Shown: positions 22,096 through 33,439, numbered from the stretch's first letter. The stretch is 64,000 bases of DNA from Azadirachta indica (GCA_022749755.1 CM040440.1:8605269-8669268); one strand, 5' to 3'. Numbers and translations: made by a program. The notes: a model not told the origin generated them from the sequence alone.

Positions 22096-24902
22096 AAAAA
22101 ATTGAAACTAGTATTCGAGCATGGCGAAGTACCGTGATTGAGAGTATAGTTTCGAACACGTTGTATTATTTTATACGTGCTCGAAAGTTAGTTTTGATTC
22201 TTCCAATGCTTCTCGAACTCTGTGATTAGCTGAGCACAAGTGAGAATAATACGCACAAAATTACAATTTTAACGTACAAATATTGTTATAAATAGATAAT
22301 GTATAGTAAGTAAAGGCATAGTACAATTAAAAAGCTATAAACTGAACATAAATTTGTTGCCATAGAAACACAATAATCCAATAACTTAAGAATACAAATA
22401 TGCTAACACAGTTTTATGAGTAACAACATAAATTTCACTGGTTTGGGTGAAAGGGAATTGGATTTCGGCACGTAGTGTGTTGTGGTTGCACTGATGACAA
22501 CACGAACACATACAGTGGATCACGTTCTCTCCAGCAAAAGAAATTCTTTGTTTTCGTAGTCGACCAACAGGAGGACGTTGCCTGAGCGACTTGAAGCGAT
22601 TTATCGCACCTCAGGTGGAATCAACCAATCCACATTATTTTCAACGGGGTGAATAGATTTTGCATACGTATTCATCCATGCATTAATGGTGTAGTAGTGT
22701 ATGCAAAGTGAATTATGGGACAAACGAATGGTCAACATGTTCACAGGATTTGTGTTAGATCAAAGTGCTTACAACTGTATGTCTTATCTTTCAAATGTAA
22801 AACCTTAACTATGCCTAAGTGTTTTACCTTAAACTCGTGGTGCAACACTGGTTCCACGATAATGGGTCGAGACAAATCTAGTTGTTTATCAACAACTGCC
22901 TATACTGTTGGGGTCAAGAATGCATTTTTGGCAGCAGTTTACTCTCCATGCTTATAAAACCATCTTTATACCTTAGATCTTATGTACTCAACCAATGGTA
23001 TGATAGGAAATGACCATGCATGTCTAAACAACGAACTCATATTTTCAGCAATGTTAGTGGTTGGCAAGTCATACTGCTGAGCTAGAAAATGTGTTATTAC
23101 ATATTTATGCAGTCCAACTTCATTTTCTAAATAATCTGCTACTGTCGAATGCATTACCTTCAAATTTTGCATATATTCATTACACTCACTAAACCGATAT
23201 ATTTTAGTTACGAGGAAATAAATAACCATAAAAGTCTATCTTTTGGGCACACGTCTTGTGCTTAGCATTCACTTTTTTGAAAATATAATATATATAAAAT
23301 CAATGAGACATATCGGGGAATACGACAGTAATGCCCTTCTCAATACTAGTATGTCGATCGAATATGAAAACTAAATTCTCAATCGACCCGATAACTTCTC
23401 GAAGTTTTAAAAAAAACCACTCTCACGAGAAGTCGTTCTCAGAATCAACAACACCAAATGCTATAGAATAAATTTTGTCATTTTCATCAACTGAGGCAGC
23501 TATAAATAACGACCCACGATATGTGCCCTTCAAGAACGTTTCATTGATAACTATAATAGGGCCAATTATGGTGTGAAATCCCCAAATATATCGTCCCAAT
23601 GAAATCTCTTCAAAAAGTATAAGAAGTGACCATCACCATCTTTTTCAATTGATGTCACCATCCCTGAATTTTTTTCCACTAACATGTGACAATACAATGG
23701 AAATCTATTGAATAACTCTAAAAGATTGCCAGCTATAAGCTTTAAGGCATATTCTTTACTACACCATGACTTTATGTTCGATACCCGTACCCCATATCAC
23801 TTTGTACGTCATCACGAATATTATGGAGAATATAACTTGGACTGTAATTTTTAAATTTACTCTTGATGAGTTCTTCAATCAAGTGCGTGCTTACTTGGCA
23901 ATGAATATCTTGCAACTCTTCATTCTAATAACTATAAACTAAGTTCATTTTTGTCACTCAAAAATATGTATCGTAGTTGTTCTTGGTAGCACGAATTCGT
24001 TATTGATAGCCCTGAATAAGACACTTCGCCTTAAATTGATTTGTGGTTGATTTGTAAACCTTGAACTAGAAGTGGTTCTTCAACGTAAGTAAACCTAACT
24101 TATCTCGAAGTGCTTGTTTTGTATTGAATATTTGCCTAATGCACACATCACTTGATTCAGTACCCGAGAATGCATCACTAGGTATAATTATTAGCAATGT
24201 AACCGGAGACAACCACCAAATAAATTGATTTTTGGATGATGGACCTGCCGTTGAGCAACTCTTCTGAACAGGACCGTTACAACCCACTTCCCTTCACTCG
24301 CTTTCTTCCTCAGCAACATTTCTTTAATATTTGTAAGGCTAAGAGATGTCAGGGCCATAAATGTCTACCTTGTATCATAGTAATTATTTTGGTGCACAGC
24401 ATTGTTGTAGGGAGGAGAATCACCTCCAACAACAGTGGTTGCATCGTCAAAAAAATTTACGAGTCGATGATAAAGGCTTGGAGGCATTAGTGGAACTTGA
24501 CTTTCTTCGCAGTTCTGATTTGAAAACCTTTGTCCAGAGTACTAAAACCAACTATTGCATTGGGATTGAGTTGTCATTGCAGGAATGGTATCATTCACAT
24601 GGTTGCTTCTACTAGAAGACATAAACCGAGTTGGCATTGTAGGAATTCTACGAGGTGAAATAGGATTAGGAACTTCTATCCTTATTTGTTTAGCATTGTC
24701 TACATGATTCAAAGTAATATATAGTAGACATGTAAGAACTGTTAGTCATATCCCCTCCAGCTGGCCATATAAGGACTGTTGGCTTACATGAACGCTCGGA
24801 GTCCAATTTGGTTGTAATATTTGCTGTCATAAGACCCGCCCCTAATTGTGTACACTCTAAATACTTGATTTTTGTCTTCATGATAAATTCAAAAAGATTA
24901 AC

Positions 24903-25287
24903 TGACGCAGGCGGGATAACGGGTGGGATATAAACACCTTGTCGAACGCCAAATCTCGTTCGATTCTTTAACACAATGAGTTAGATAAACGTTCTAACGG
25001 ACGGGATTAGATGTCGTTCTAACCCTAACGACTCGAAACACGAGTGTCAAGATAACAATCTCATGAGGGACAAAATCAAAGGGGAATATTTTATTCAATA
25101 AAAGATTGTTTCAAAATAATAACATAGATTCTCTATATATAGTAGAGAAAACCCAACATTATAATCCAACTCAAATAAGGAAAAGAACTCCTATTTAAAT
25201 AAGAAAACTAAGAATTAAATAACAAATTAAATTGGTAAGAATAAAAGACTTCCTAAACTAATTAAATTCCAAAATTGTCCTACATCA
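24903..25287 (-). repeat. 3' LTR of the gag-only element
   Basis: Direct repeat of 26438-26822. By eye about 14 of 385 positions differ, all transitions and no indels. Confidence 0.9.
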
Positions 25288-26333
25288 GATTCCCCTTCTC
25301 TTTAAAAAACTCGTCCTCGAGTTTTGTTTTGTCCGGCGGATGAAATTTGTAATTCAACATTAAATCTTCTTTTGACTTAAAATAGTGGCTCTTTTCAACA
25401 AATTTCTTTGAAACTTGAAAGTATTCAAATTTTATCTTTTTCTTGCACTTGTATGTGGCCCTTTGAAAAAATATGTACTTGTAATAATAAACTACTTTCA
25501 AATTTCTCATAACTTTTCCCAAGTCTCGCTCAATATACTTACCAATTAAATTTGTCTTTATGGCCAAATCTTTCTCAAGGGTAACCTTTATATCTTCCAT
25601 TTGAATAGGTAAAACCATGTCAATAATAGGCAGATCTTCGACTTGAATTTCTTGTGCATGCTCAATTTTTAAATTAAAATCACATAAGACCTCTTCTTGT
25701 ACAATTTCTGACACGTCTTCAATTTCCTTTTGAAGCTCATCTTCAGACACTATCTTATGGTCAACTTTAACCATATTATCAGATAATTTATAAGCTACAT
25801 TGTCACCAACATCTCTAATAACTATATCAAAGTCAAGCTTTAGTTGACTTTCGATTTCTTTGGCTAAGAAAATAGCATATGGTGGTGTATGGATAATATA
25901 TGATGGCATTCGATCTCTTATATCAGCATTGAGCCCTTCCAAAAATCTCTCAACTAAAAGCTCTTCACTTTCATAAAAAAATGAATGTCCATAAAAATCC
26001 TCAAACTCTATAGCATAAGAATGAATAGATCTCATACCTTGATGTGTCAAACAATAATTAAGAGGAATAAACTGTGATCTCATCAATCGTTTCATCTGAT
26101 CCCATGATCGAACTTTGTCTTCTTGACTTGTAAGTCGTGACCTTTGTAACATATTCTACCAATATGATGCACTCCCTTTTAATAGAAAACAAGTAACAAA
26201 TTGTACTCGTTTTTCTTTAGGTATCCTCTCAACTTCAAAGAATTTTTCAACATCTTCCAACCAAAACAAAAATAATCTAGAACTGCATTTTCCGTCAAAC
26301 AATAACGCCTCATGCCTAACATGGTAGACCATA
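25280..26333 (-). pseudogene. Gypsy-type gag gene fused to a pol tail, one nonsense codon
   Basis: A 290-codon open stretch (26152-25280) continues an upstream frame that begins near 26333, with one in-frame TAG at 26153-26155 where tryptophan is expected (ASYW then stop). The order W..LEDVEKFFEVERIP..QFVTCFLLKGSA..SWDQMKRLMRSQFIPLNY..GMRSIHSYAIEFEDF..ELLVERFLEGL is the Retrotrans_gag fold. The last residues (LEDEFFKEKGNLM) look like the far end of a polyprotein, and the stop codon is inside the 3' LTR. No zinc knuckle or pol domains are seen. The abrupt join suggests a large internal deletion that kept both ends. Confidence 0.8.
25288..25304 (-). other. Polypurine tract of the gag-only element
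   Basis: On - this reads AAAGAGAAGGGGAATC directly before the LTR, the site where plus-strand DNA synthesis is primed. Confidence 0.75.
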
Positions 26334-26422
26334 ATTTTAATTTTTTTTTTGGATAAAAAGGATGTATTTATGAGTGTGGTTGTGTTTAGTGGTTCAGGAA
26401 AGCTCTGTCTGGTACAGAGGTA

Positions 26423-26435
26423 GGCTCTGATACCA
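26423..26435 (-). other. Primer binding site (tRNA initiator Met)
   Basis: TGGTATCAGAGCC on - lies two bases inside the 5' LTR and is the standard plant retroelement PBS complementary to the 3' end of initiator tRNA-Met. Confidence 0.85.
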
Positions 26436-26437
26436 AC

Positions 26438-26822
26438 TGACGCAGGCGGGATAGCGGGTGGGATATAAACACCTTATCGAACATCGAATCTCGTTCGGTT
26501 TTTTAACGCAGTGAGTTAGATAAACGTTCTAACGGACGGGATTAGATGTCGTTCTAACCCTAACGACTCGAAACACGAGTGTCAAGATAACAATCTCATG
26601 AGGGACAAAATCAAAGGGGAATATTTTATTCAATAAAAGATTGTTTCAAAATAATAACATAAATTCTCTATATATAGTAGAGAAAACCCAACATTACAAT
26701 CCAACTCAAATAAAGAAAAGAACTCCTATTTAAATAAGAAAATTAAGAATTAAATAACAAATTAAATTGGTAAGAATAAAAGACTTCCTAAACTAATTAA
26801 ATTTCAAAATTGTCCTACATCA
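26438..26822 (-). repeat. 5' LTR of the gag-only element
   Basis: Same length and termini as the 3' LTR. It carries a TATA-like CTATATATAG near 26668, a plausible promoter core. Confidence 0.9.
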
Positions 26823-27094
26823 TTAATTTTAAATGCCTTGTACAACATTGGCATTAAATCATGATATGTTATTTCTCGATCAACAAAAAATCTCCTCATC
26901 CTGTCACTTACATATTCTTTGCCACTGTTCGGTGTTATTTCTTAAGAGCCACCGTGCACAGTAACAATTGTTATTGGATTAGCCATGCCTGCACTAAATC
27001 CAAATATTATGTTATTAAAAAAAATTCTTATGTTTAGATAAAATATAGATTATGTGCAAAACTGAAACAAAAGAAATTTCTAAGTTCCACCAAA

Positions 27095-27270
27095 ATTCAT
27101 TACTTGCTCGAAAGTAAGTACGGAGCATAGCAAAATTTGCCTGTGCTCAAAACTTACTTTCAATCACACAGGCTAGAAATTGAAAGTAGTTAGTTTCGAG
27201 TAAGGCAAAATTTTGCCCTTACTTGAAACTTACTACTTTCGATTTTTGGCCTACGTGATCAAAAGTCTCG
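27095..27270. repeat. Right subterminal repeats of the MULE
   Basis: Variants of GCTCGAAAGTAAGT / AGTTTCGAGTAAGG recur about every 50 bases, related to the arrays at 17430-17800 and 22110-22240. Confidence 0.5.
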
Positions 27271-27729
27271 CGCAAGTCGTCTTCTTCCCTATTTTTCATC
27301 CAGGTTTTTCACTCAACCATTATATCAAACACATTCAATGTTTTCTATACAAACTTTTTTTTAACAATTTCTATCATTGCGTTCTCTAATTGTGCACAAA
27401 TATTAAAAGAAAGTGTCACATTTGTTATAAATTTTGTTTCAAACTATTTTCAAACACTTACCTGATTCTCTCTCTTTATAACTTGTGATTTTCTTCAAAT
27501 CAAATGGAGTAGAGTTTTCAGAAATAGGAAATCGGAGTAAACAAGTTCCACAAAATGTAGTAAACAAGTTCTGGTAAAAATGCAATAAACAAGTTTTAGT
27601 AGAAATAGTGGACGAGTAAATAAAGAAGAAAGAAAGAAGGAAAAGAGAGAAGAGAGAAAGAAGAAGAAAGTTTTTAAAATTTGGGTCATGGGAGCAAAAT
27701 GGTTTGATAAAAATTCATGTGGTCATTTT

Positions 27730-27756
27730 CAACAGTGGTTATTGTTGAAAATTTTC
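27730..27756 (-). repeat. MULE terminal inverted repeat, right
   Basis: Inverted match to 16832-16860, with 3-4 mismatches over about 25 bases. Confidence 0.7.
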
Positions 27757-27789
27757 CATAGGAATAATGCCATGTACCCCTTAACATTT

Positions 27790-29005
27790 GGCCTAATAAG
27801 CAAATACCTTTCTTGATGTTTGAGAAAAGACAAATACTTTATGATGTTTGGATCAATAGGCAGACACTACTTTTATTTTTGTTAATTACCTAGTTAGCTT
27901 ATTATTATTTGTATCCGTACTCTTTTATATAATAATAATATAATATATATTTTATTTACTTATAATACTTTAATCCCTATTTTAATATTTTTTACAATAT
28001 ACTTTTTTTAAATATAACAATTTATTTTCATATTTAATTTTTTTTCCCAATATGTTCAAGACTAAATACATTTTAATTTGTTATTTCAATAGAAAATTTA
28101 GAAAAAAAATATTATTAAAAGAATTTAAACACTGAGTTAAATTAAAATCATATTAAAATATTTATAAGATTTTTTTAATAAATTTAATATTTAATTGTTA
28201 AAAAAATTTTGAAAACATATTTTAATACTTTATTCTTATAATAATATTTTTATGTAAAAGTTATATTAAATTTATTATATTTTCTTGAGAAAAATTATGA
28301 AAATATAAATAAAAATATAAGTATCATTTGTTAATAAAATTAGTAATTAAATATATTTTATATTCTTATTAATTAATATAATTTAATTTTAATTAAAAAT
28401 AAAAAAATTTATTATTTTTATTTGTAATATATATAACATGTATTTATTGTTTATATTTTTTATTTATATTTTCATATATTTTTAAAAAAATATAAATGAA
28501 TTTAAAATTATTTTTTAAATAAATATATTACATGTAAAAATAAAATGTTAAAAAAATATTTTAAACAAATTTTTTTAATAATTAAATATCAAATTATTAT
28601 TATAAAAGTGAAAGAAAAGAGTTAGAAATATTTTAATATATGAGTATAATTTAACTCATTATTTAAATTTTTTTAATAATTATGTTTTTAAAATTTTTTA
28701 TATTAAAATAATAAATTAAAAAATTTATTTAGTTTTGAGTGTATTATGAAAAAAATTAAATAGAGAATAAATTATTATAAGTAAAAAATATATATTATAA
28801 AAAATATTAAAATAGAGATTAAAGTGTTATAATTAAATAAAAGTTATATTATATTATTATTATATAAAAGATTAAGAATATAAATAATAATATATTAATT
28901 AATTAATTAATAAAAATAAAAATAAAGAAAGTATTTATTTATTTATTCGAACATTAAAGTATTTGACTTTTCTCAAAGTAAAGGGAATAACTATTTATTA
29001 AACTA
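27790..29005. repeat. AT-rich foldback element (about 1.2 kb, arms about 550-600 bp)
   Basis: The left half can be aligned to the reverse complement of the right half almost from end to centre. TTTGAGAAAAGACAAATACT at 27821 pairs with the complement of AGTATTTGACTTTTCTCAAA near 28959. The TTATATAATAATAATATAAT block near 27924 pairs with 28850. The TTTAATCCCTATTTTAATAT block near 27970 pairs with 28810, and the region near 28125-28160 pairs with 28630. The centre is near 28395. No ORF. A DNA-transposon derivative of foldback/MITE type is likely; its ends and superfamily are not resolved. Confidence 0.7.
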
Positions 29006-29124
29006 AAATAAAATTTAAATATATAATAAAATTTTATTAGATTTTCGAGATAAAGAGAGTATGCTGATGTTCAATCACATGAAGCAATGAATTCACGAAG
29101 AAAACCCATTTCTAGTCAATGGAT

Positions 29125-30108
29125 TCACTTGCAGCTCTCGAGTGGCGCCCCACACAAGCACCGGTTATGAAAATACGTCGAGTAGTCGAAGCTCTGCAAC
29201 TTCCCTCCCACCGGAATTTGCCCACATAGTCTATTGTAACTGACGTTCAAGAACTGTAAATTCGTGAGTGACGTAATTTGTGCAGGAATACTGCCGAAAA
29301 TCTTGTTGTGATTCAGATCCAATGACGTCAAGCTCTCCGGAAACTCAACCTTCGACAGATCAAACTCTAACATGTTTCTGGAAACATCAATTCTCTGCGT
29401 TGTCTTGTTTCTCCCGAATAAAAACGAAGCATCGCCTTCAAGCTTGTTCCTGGACAAGTCAATGACGTTGAAATCCATGTTGCCTAAAGACGCAGGGATT
29501 TTACCAGAGAGCTGGTTATGAGACAAGTAGAGTTCTGGTACTTTGCCGTTGAATTTACCGAATGACTCTGGTATTGGACCTGTAAGCTTGTTTCTGTCTA
29601 AATGAAGAGCGTCAAGATTTTGCAGCTTGGATAGTGAACTGGGGATCGACCCAGAAAGGCTGTTGAATGAAAGATCCAAGAATGTTAATTTGTTGAGTTC
29701 GCTGAGAAAGTCTGGAACAGGCCCAGATAGGTTAGTCCAGCTAAGACGCAGGGACTTGAGGTTCTTGAGTTTGGCAATGGCGGGTTGTATGGGGCCAGTG
29801 AGGTTAGTCAGCTTGTGAAACTCTAAGGTTTCCAGGTAAGGAAGATCACCAACTTCGGGGGGGATTTGGCCAGGCAGGTCGCCGGCGAAGATGGTGAGAG
29901 AGTTGATACGATTGGTGGTAAGATCGCAGGTGACGGTGTACCAGTCACAGCAGTCTGCGTTTGGATTCCAAGAAGCTAGAATGTAAGGATTGTTGAAAGC
30001 CTTTTTTATTTTGAGTAGCACTTTTTTGTCACTTGGGTTGCAGAGATCAGAAAGAGAAGGGGAGAAGAGAAGGAGCAAGAGGAAGAAGGAGAACAGTGAA
30101 GTGTTCAT
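29125..30108 (-). CDS. PGIP: Polygalacturonase-inhibiting protein (PGIP)
   Basis: Intronless frame of 327 residues, the usual PGIP length. Residues 1-20 are a signal peptide (leucine/phenylalanine-rich, ending SPSLS). The LRR N-cap follows (CNPSDKKVLLKIKKAFNNP, ASWNP..DCCDWYTVTCD), then about ten extracellular-type leucine-rich repeats with the LxGxIPxx pattern (about 65-290) and the C-cap with CLCGAPLESC. Several N-glycosylation sites are visible (NLTG, NLSG, NKTT, NVSY). Exported PGIPs sit in the cell wall and bind fungal endo-polygalacturonases through the concave LRR face, slowing pectin breakdown and favouring defence-active oligogalacturonides. PGIP genes are typically wound- and pathogen-induced. 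Single copy here, whereas Arabidopsis has a tandem pair. Confidence 0.96.
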   Translation of the reverse strand: MNTSLFSFFLLLLLFSPSLSDLCNPSDKKVLLKIKKAFNNPYILASWNPNADCCDWYTVTCDLTTNRINSLTIFAGDLPGQIPPEVGDLPYLETLEFHKLTNLTGPIQPAIAKLKNLKSLRLSWTNLSGPVPDFLSELNKLTFLDLSFNSLSGSIPSSLSKLQNLDALHLDRNKLTGPIPESFGKFNGKVPELYLSHNQLSGKIPASLGNMDFNVIDLSRNKLEGDASFLFGRNKTTQRIDVSRNMLEFDLSKVEFPESLTSLDLNHNKIFGSIPAQITSLTNLQFLNVSYNRLCGQIPVGGKLQSFDYSTYFHNRCLCGAPLESCK

Positions 30109-30162
30109 TTTGATTTTTGAAGAAGAAGCTGGTTTTTGGTCGGGATCAAATGATGAGTTCGT

Positions 30163-30170
30163 TATTTATA
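30163..30170 (-). promoter_or_regulatory. TATA box of PGIP
   Basis: TATAAATA on - about 55 bases upstream of the ATG, implying a short leader. Confidence 0.6.
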
Positions 30171-33008
30171 GTGAGCGGCAAATGGCAACTTTTGCGATTA
30201 TCAATTTTCATCAAGAATGATGTATACTCTGACGGAAGCTGCTAGTAGACAGCCTAAAGATTGTTGAATGCTGAATACAATCGCAAGTCAATTCAAGGTG
30301 CAAATAAGTACGATGACTTTCTAGATTTAAAATCCATTTTTTTAAATAGGAGATTTTGAGAAGAAAACATTTTGTTGTTTGGAAAACACTTTCTCAATCA
30401 GCAATTTCATAATCATTTGTGTGAAACAAAAAAGATCAATTACAGAAAAATGATTAGGTGTCAGATGGCCACTTCAATGGTTACTTGCAGAAAATGAAGT
30501 GGTCAAGAAAGAGGGCTACCTCCTAATTCTTTATCCTAATTCTGCGAGCTGGATCCATAGCCTTTTTAATAGACTTTCAAAGAGAATTTGTGATAATGAC
30601 ATGACTTACTACATTTCCTATCCTCTCAATCCAGCGGATGTAACAGCAAATCAATTTTTATAACATAAAATATATATCTTAGATCTTAAACGAGATCTTA
30701 CTGAACCTCCACCACATAAATCTTCACCAAGTTGCTTCCTCATGTGGGCATTTGTGGATAAAATTTGCGCTGGTACACCTACACGACGAGTAATATACGG
30801 CTACTCCATGTACCAAATACAGCCTAAATTATAACACAAATTAATTGTTAGTCATAGATATAAAATCTCTGTTTGTCTCAAGCGTGACGGTTTGTGCTTC
30901 ATTGCCAACATGGAAACAAATGGGAAAGAGAATGAATTTTGAAGTTTTTAGAAGAATGTGTGATTATGCGAAATATGTTAATTAATTTGCTGACAGTATT
31001 TGGAGAGGAATACGAATATGACTGTACACGGAATGTATACAACTTCCCATATATATATGTTTGCTAGCAAACTCATCCAAGACTAAAATTGTTTACGAGT
31101 TTATAGGAAAAATGCAAGGTCATGACTATGTTATGCTGCTATTAAAAGCCAAAGCCATCACCTGACCTTCAAAGTACTTCATTTACATCCTCCTGTGATT
31201 CGTAAATTTCTCCCATGCCAACAGGATCTTATCTATTCATGACAGTGTTACAACGAACAACCTACTGGGATGAATTTGCATAATTCGTGTAGTATTAAGC
31301 ATGTGGATTGATATGATGACCCATCTCCATCAATACTGCAATACAACAACAAATAAAAGTAGAGTTATTAGTGCTCCAGAATGAAGGAGCATTCAACCTC
31401 TTGAATGATTGTGAACTTAACAAATTGTGATAGTTACTCTAGAAAGCAAATAGCAGGAGGGTTTAAGGATGCAACAGTAATGAATGTGTGTTAATAATTA
31501 TTTGGGTGCATGAATTCTCTCCATGGAATTTGTTGAGGGAATTTTCAAGGTCCATCGGAGATCTATGGGCATCAAACCTCGAGTTTTATGATGAAACTAA
31601 CATCTTTGTATTTCGTAAACATAGAATTTAGAATCTTTTCACTCGATGAAGAGATAAAGGTATCAAATAGAGAAGAGTGCCAATGGTTCAACCCATTTGA
31701 GTAGGGCTCGGCCAAGCTATAAATTTTTTCATAAGCAGGCCATGCCAGGTAGCCAGGTCATAACTGCAAACTTGATGAGAAAGAAAAAAAAATAGTCAAA
31801 TGACAAGAGATATGACTTATAACAAACGACATTATATCATTTCAGTAACACACAAGATTTTTACAGATCTATCATTTATAAAATTTTGTTATCACAATTC
31901 AAAACCATAATTTTGGGTAAAACAAGAAATTTACACAGGCAGCACAAATTTTTGTGACTCAAATTTTGGCAAATAACAACTATATACTTTTATTAAAGAT
32001 TAGATTGAATTAAGTGTTTCAAAATAATTGTTCACGTACATAAGTTATTCAACGTAAAGCCAGCCACTTTCCAATCACTATCTGCTAGAATTTTGGAAGG
32101 TAAAGAATCCAAATCCCCGACAAACAGGTAATAAGATCTACAATAATACCAACTAAGTGTTATCAAAGAAACTTTGGCTTAAAAAGGCAAAAACATGTTA
32201 CCAGATTTTGGAGGAGTTTGATCAGAAAGTAGCAGGCAATTTGTGAGTAAAAGGACTCATTGCGTCAACAAATAGCTGCTTCAAAAATATCAATCAAGTA
32301 ATGGAAAAATAATGCATTTAGTAAACATAAAGATCGAAAGACACATAAGCTGCAATTCATTCTTGTTGTAAATACGAAGAAAAATCCCAGATTAACAACA
32401 CTACTTCTAGTTACTACCAAAATAGAAACTTAAGGAGCTTCTTATTTTTTCAAGCATTTTAGCTCCTAAAGGAAGAATCAATAAACCAGGCATTGAAACA
32501 GACCTACTTGTGAGCTCTGAATCTATAGAGGGCATTGAGTGATCAAAGCAATTGTAGCCGGGAAATCAATACTAACATTCACCGAGTTATTCTAATTTTA
32601 AACGACAAGACCTCAAGAAAGACATATCATTTTACTTGCATGTCTAGACTACTGGCTATTAGTCAAGCATCCAACAGTTGTTCCCCTCAAAACCAAATGT
32701 AATCAAAGTAGTTAAATGCAGTTTCTTAAGCATTATAATATAGCAATTTTTAGTTGAAAGACAATCAGCAAAAGCAATAGCATCCATTCAAGATTCAACC
32801 ATCACCAAAGTAAAACCTGCATTACCAGTTCTAAACATCCATCAACAGCACTAAAACTATCCAAGTTAATCTTAACAAAGGTCCACAGATATCTACTCTG
32901 GAATGCCTGGTTCCAGCATTATCACAAAAACTAGGTTATAAGCTGAAAAAACGAAATCTTCATATTGCCTTATAACTGTGAGTTCCAATACACAAAGTTT
33001 CGACTAAA
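30171..33008. other. Intergenic DNA between PGIP and U6
   Basis: No gene, RNA gene or mobile-element terminus recognised over about 2.8 kb. Base composition is less extreme than in the AT-rich repeats, and part may be PGIP upstream sequence. Unassigned. Confidence 0.5.
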
Positions 33009-33345
33009 ATCAATCGAAGCAGCAGAGCACCACTCCTGCGTTAAAAAAGTTTACAGATTGGTTGGGAAATTTGCAAATTAATTTAGGAAAATTCAATAAA
33101 AAAAATTCCAGACAGATTTGTTTAGCAAAATTCAAAAATAAAAACAAAAAAAATTCCAAACTGACCTCCGGAAAATCAATCGAAGCAGCAGAGCACCACT
33201 CCTGCGTTAAAAAAGTTTACAGATTGTTTGGCAAATTTGCAAATTGATTTAGGAAAATTCAATAAAAAACAATTCCAGACAGATTGGTTTAGCAAAATTC
33301 AAAAATAAAAACAAAAAAAATTCCGAACTGACCTCGGGAAATTTT
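33009..33345. repeat. Tandem duplication, two units of about 166 bp
   Basis: The unit starting ATCAATCGAAGCAGCAGAGC at 33009 is repeated from 33175 with about 95% identity, ending just before the U6 termination tract. It lies in the 3' flank of U6. Function unknown; probably a slippage or unequal-exchange product. Confidence 0.85.
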
Positions 33346-33348
33346 TGG

Positions 33349-33361
33349 AAAAAAAAAAAAA
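33349..33361 (-). terminator. Pol III T-tract terminator of U6
   Basis: Thirteen consecutive T on - follow GGTCCAAAT, far above the four to five needed to stop RNA polymerase III. Confidence 0.85.
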
Positions 33362-33407
33362 TTTGGACCATTTCTCGATTTGTGCGTGTCATCCTTGCGC
33401 AGGGGCC

Positions 33408-33439
<32 letters not shown>

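Larger units (their letters stand above)
24903..26822 (-). mobile_element. Non-autonomous gag-only LTR retrotransposon (TR-GAG-like)
   Basis: Two 385-base direct repeats (24903-25287 and 26438-26822), each starting TGACGCAGG and ending CCTACATCA on +, flank 1150 bases. On the minus strand the right LTR is followed by a tRNA-iMet primer site, and the left LTR is preceded by the polypurine tract AGAGAAGGGGAATC. Flanks TTAAC (24898-24902) and TTAAT (26823-26827) fit a 5-bp target duplication with one change. The interior encodes only a gypsy-type gag region joined to a short C-terminal tail. Protease, reverse transcriptase, RNase H and integrase are absent. It must have moved with enzymes supplied by another element. 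It sits inside the transposase relic and thus is younger. Confidence 0.9.
22440..26986 (-). pseudogene. MuDR-type transposase relic, interrupted by an LTR element
   Basis: Read on the minus strand from an ATG at 26986: an N-terminal PB1-like region (ITIVTVHGG then a stop, SDRMRRFF). This is cut by the insertion 24903-26822 and resumes as LFEFIMKTKIKYLEC. Next come the MuDR domain near 24150-23850 (GQIFNTKQALRDKL), the catalytic MULE domain near 23600-23300 (ETFLKGTYRGSLF, YSIAFGVVDSEND, FDRH) and TTNIAENMSSLFR near 23060. A SWIM zinc-finger start (YSCKHFDLTQI) is near 22780, and the C-terminal GRPPVGRLRKQRIS plus zinc-knuckle-like CSCC is near 22590-22480. Many stops and frameshifts are present. 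The first catalytic aspartate has become asparagine (codon at 23543-23545), consistent with a G-to-A change. It cannot encode an active enzyme. Confidence 0.85.
16832..27756. mobile_element. Large degenerate Mutator-like element (MULE) with nested insertions
   Basis: The left end GAAAATTTTTAACAATAAGC (16832 onward) is matched in inverted orientation by the right end GTTATTGTTGAAAATTTTC (to 27756), with weaker inverted similarity for about 100 bases inward. Between them lie a minus-strand MuDR-type transposase relic (22440-26986), a plus-strand DUF1985 relic (18230-18850), and subterminal arrays of short TCGAGCA-type repeats. Transposase plus DUF1985/Ulp1-type genes on opposite strands is the gene content of Ulp1-carrying plant MULEs (Kaonashi-like). 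The flanks do not show an obvious 9-bp target duplication (TAAATAAAA left, CATAGGAAT right). Two retroelements are inserted: 20185-22095 and 24903-26822. DNA from 18851 to 20184 has no readable domain, and the Ulp1 catalytic part was not found. Confidence 0.75.

Noticed and set aside
25280..26152. 290-codon ORF as a host gene
   Set aside because: It is the gag of the LTR element: flanking LTRs, PBS and PPT, and its stop codon lies inside the LTR.
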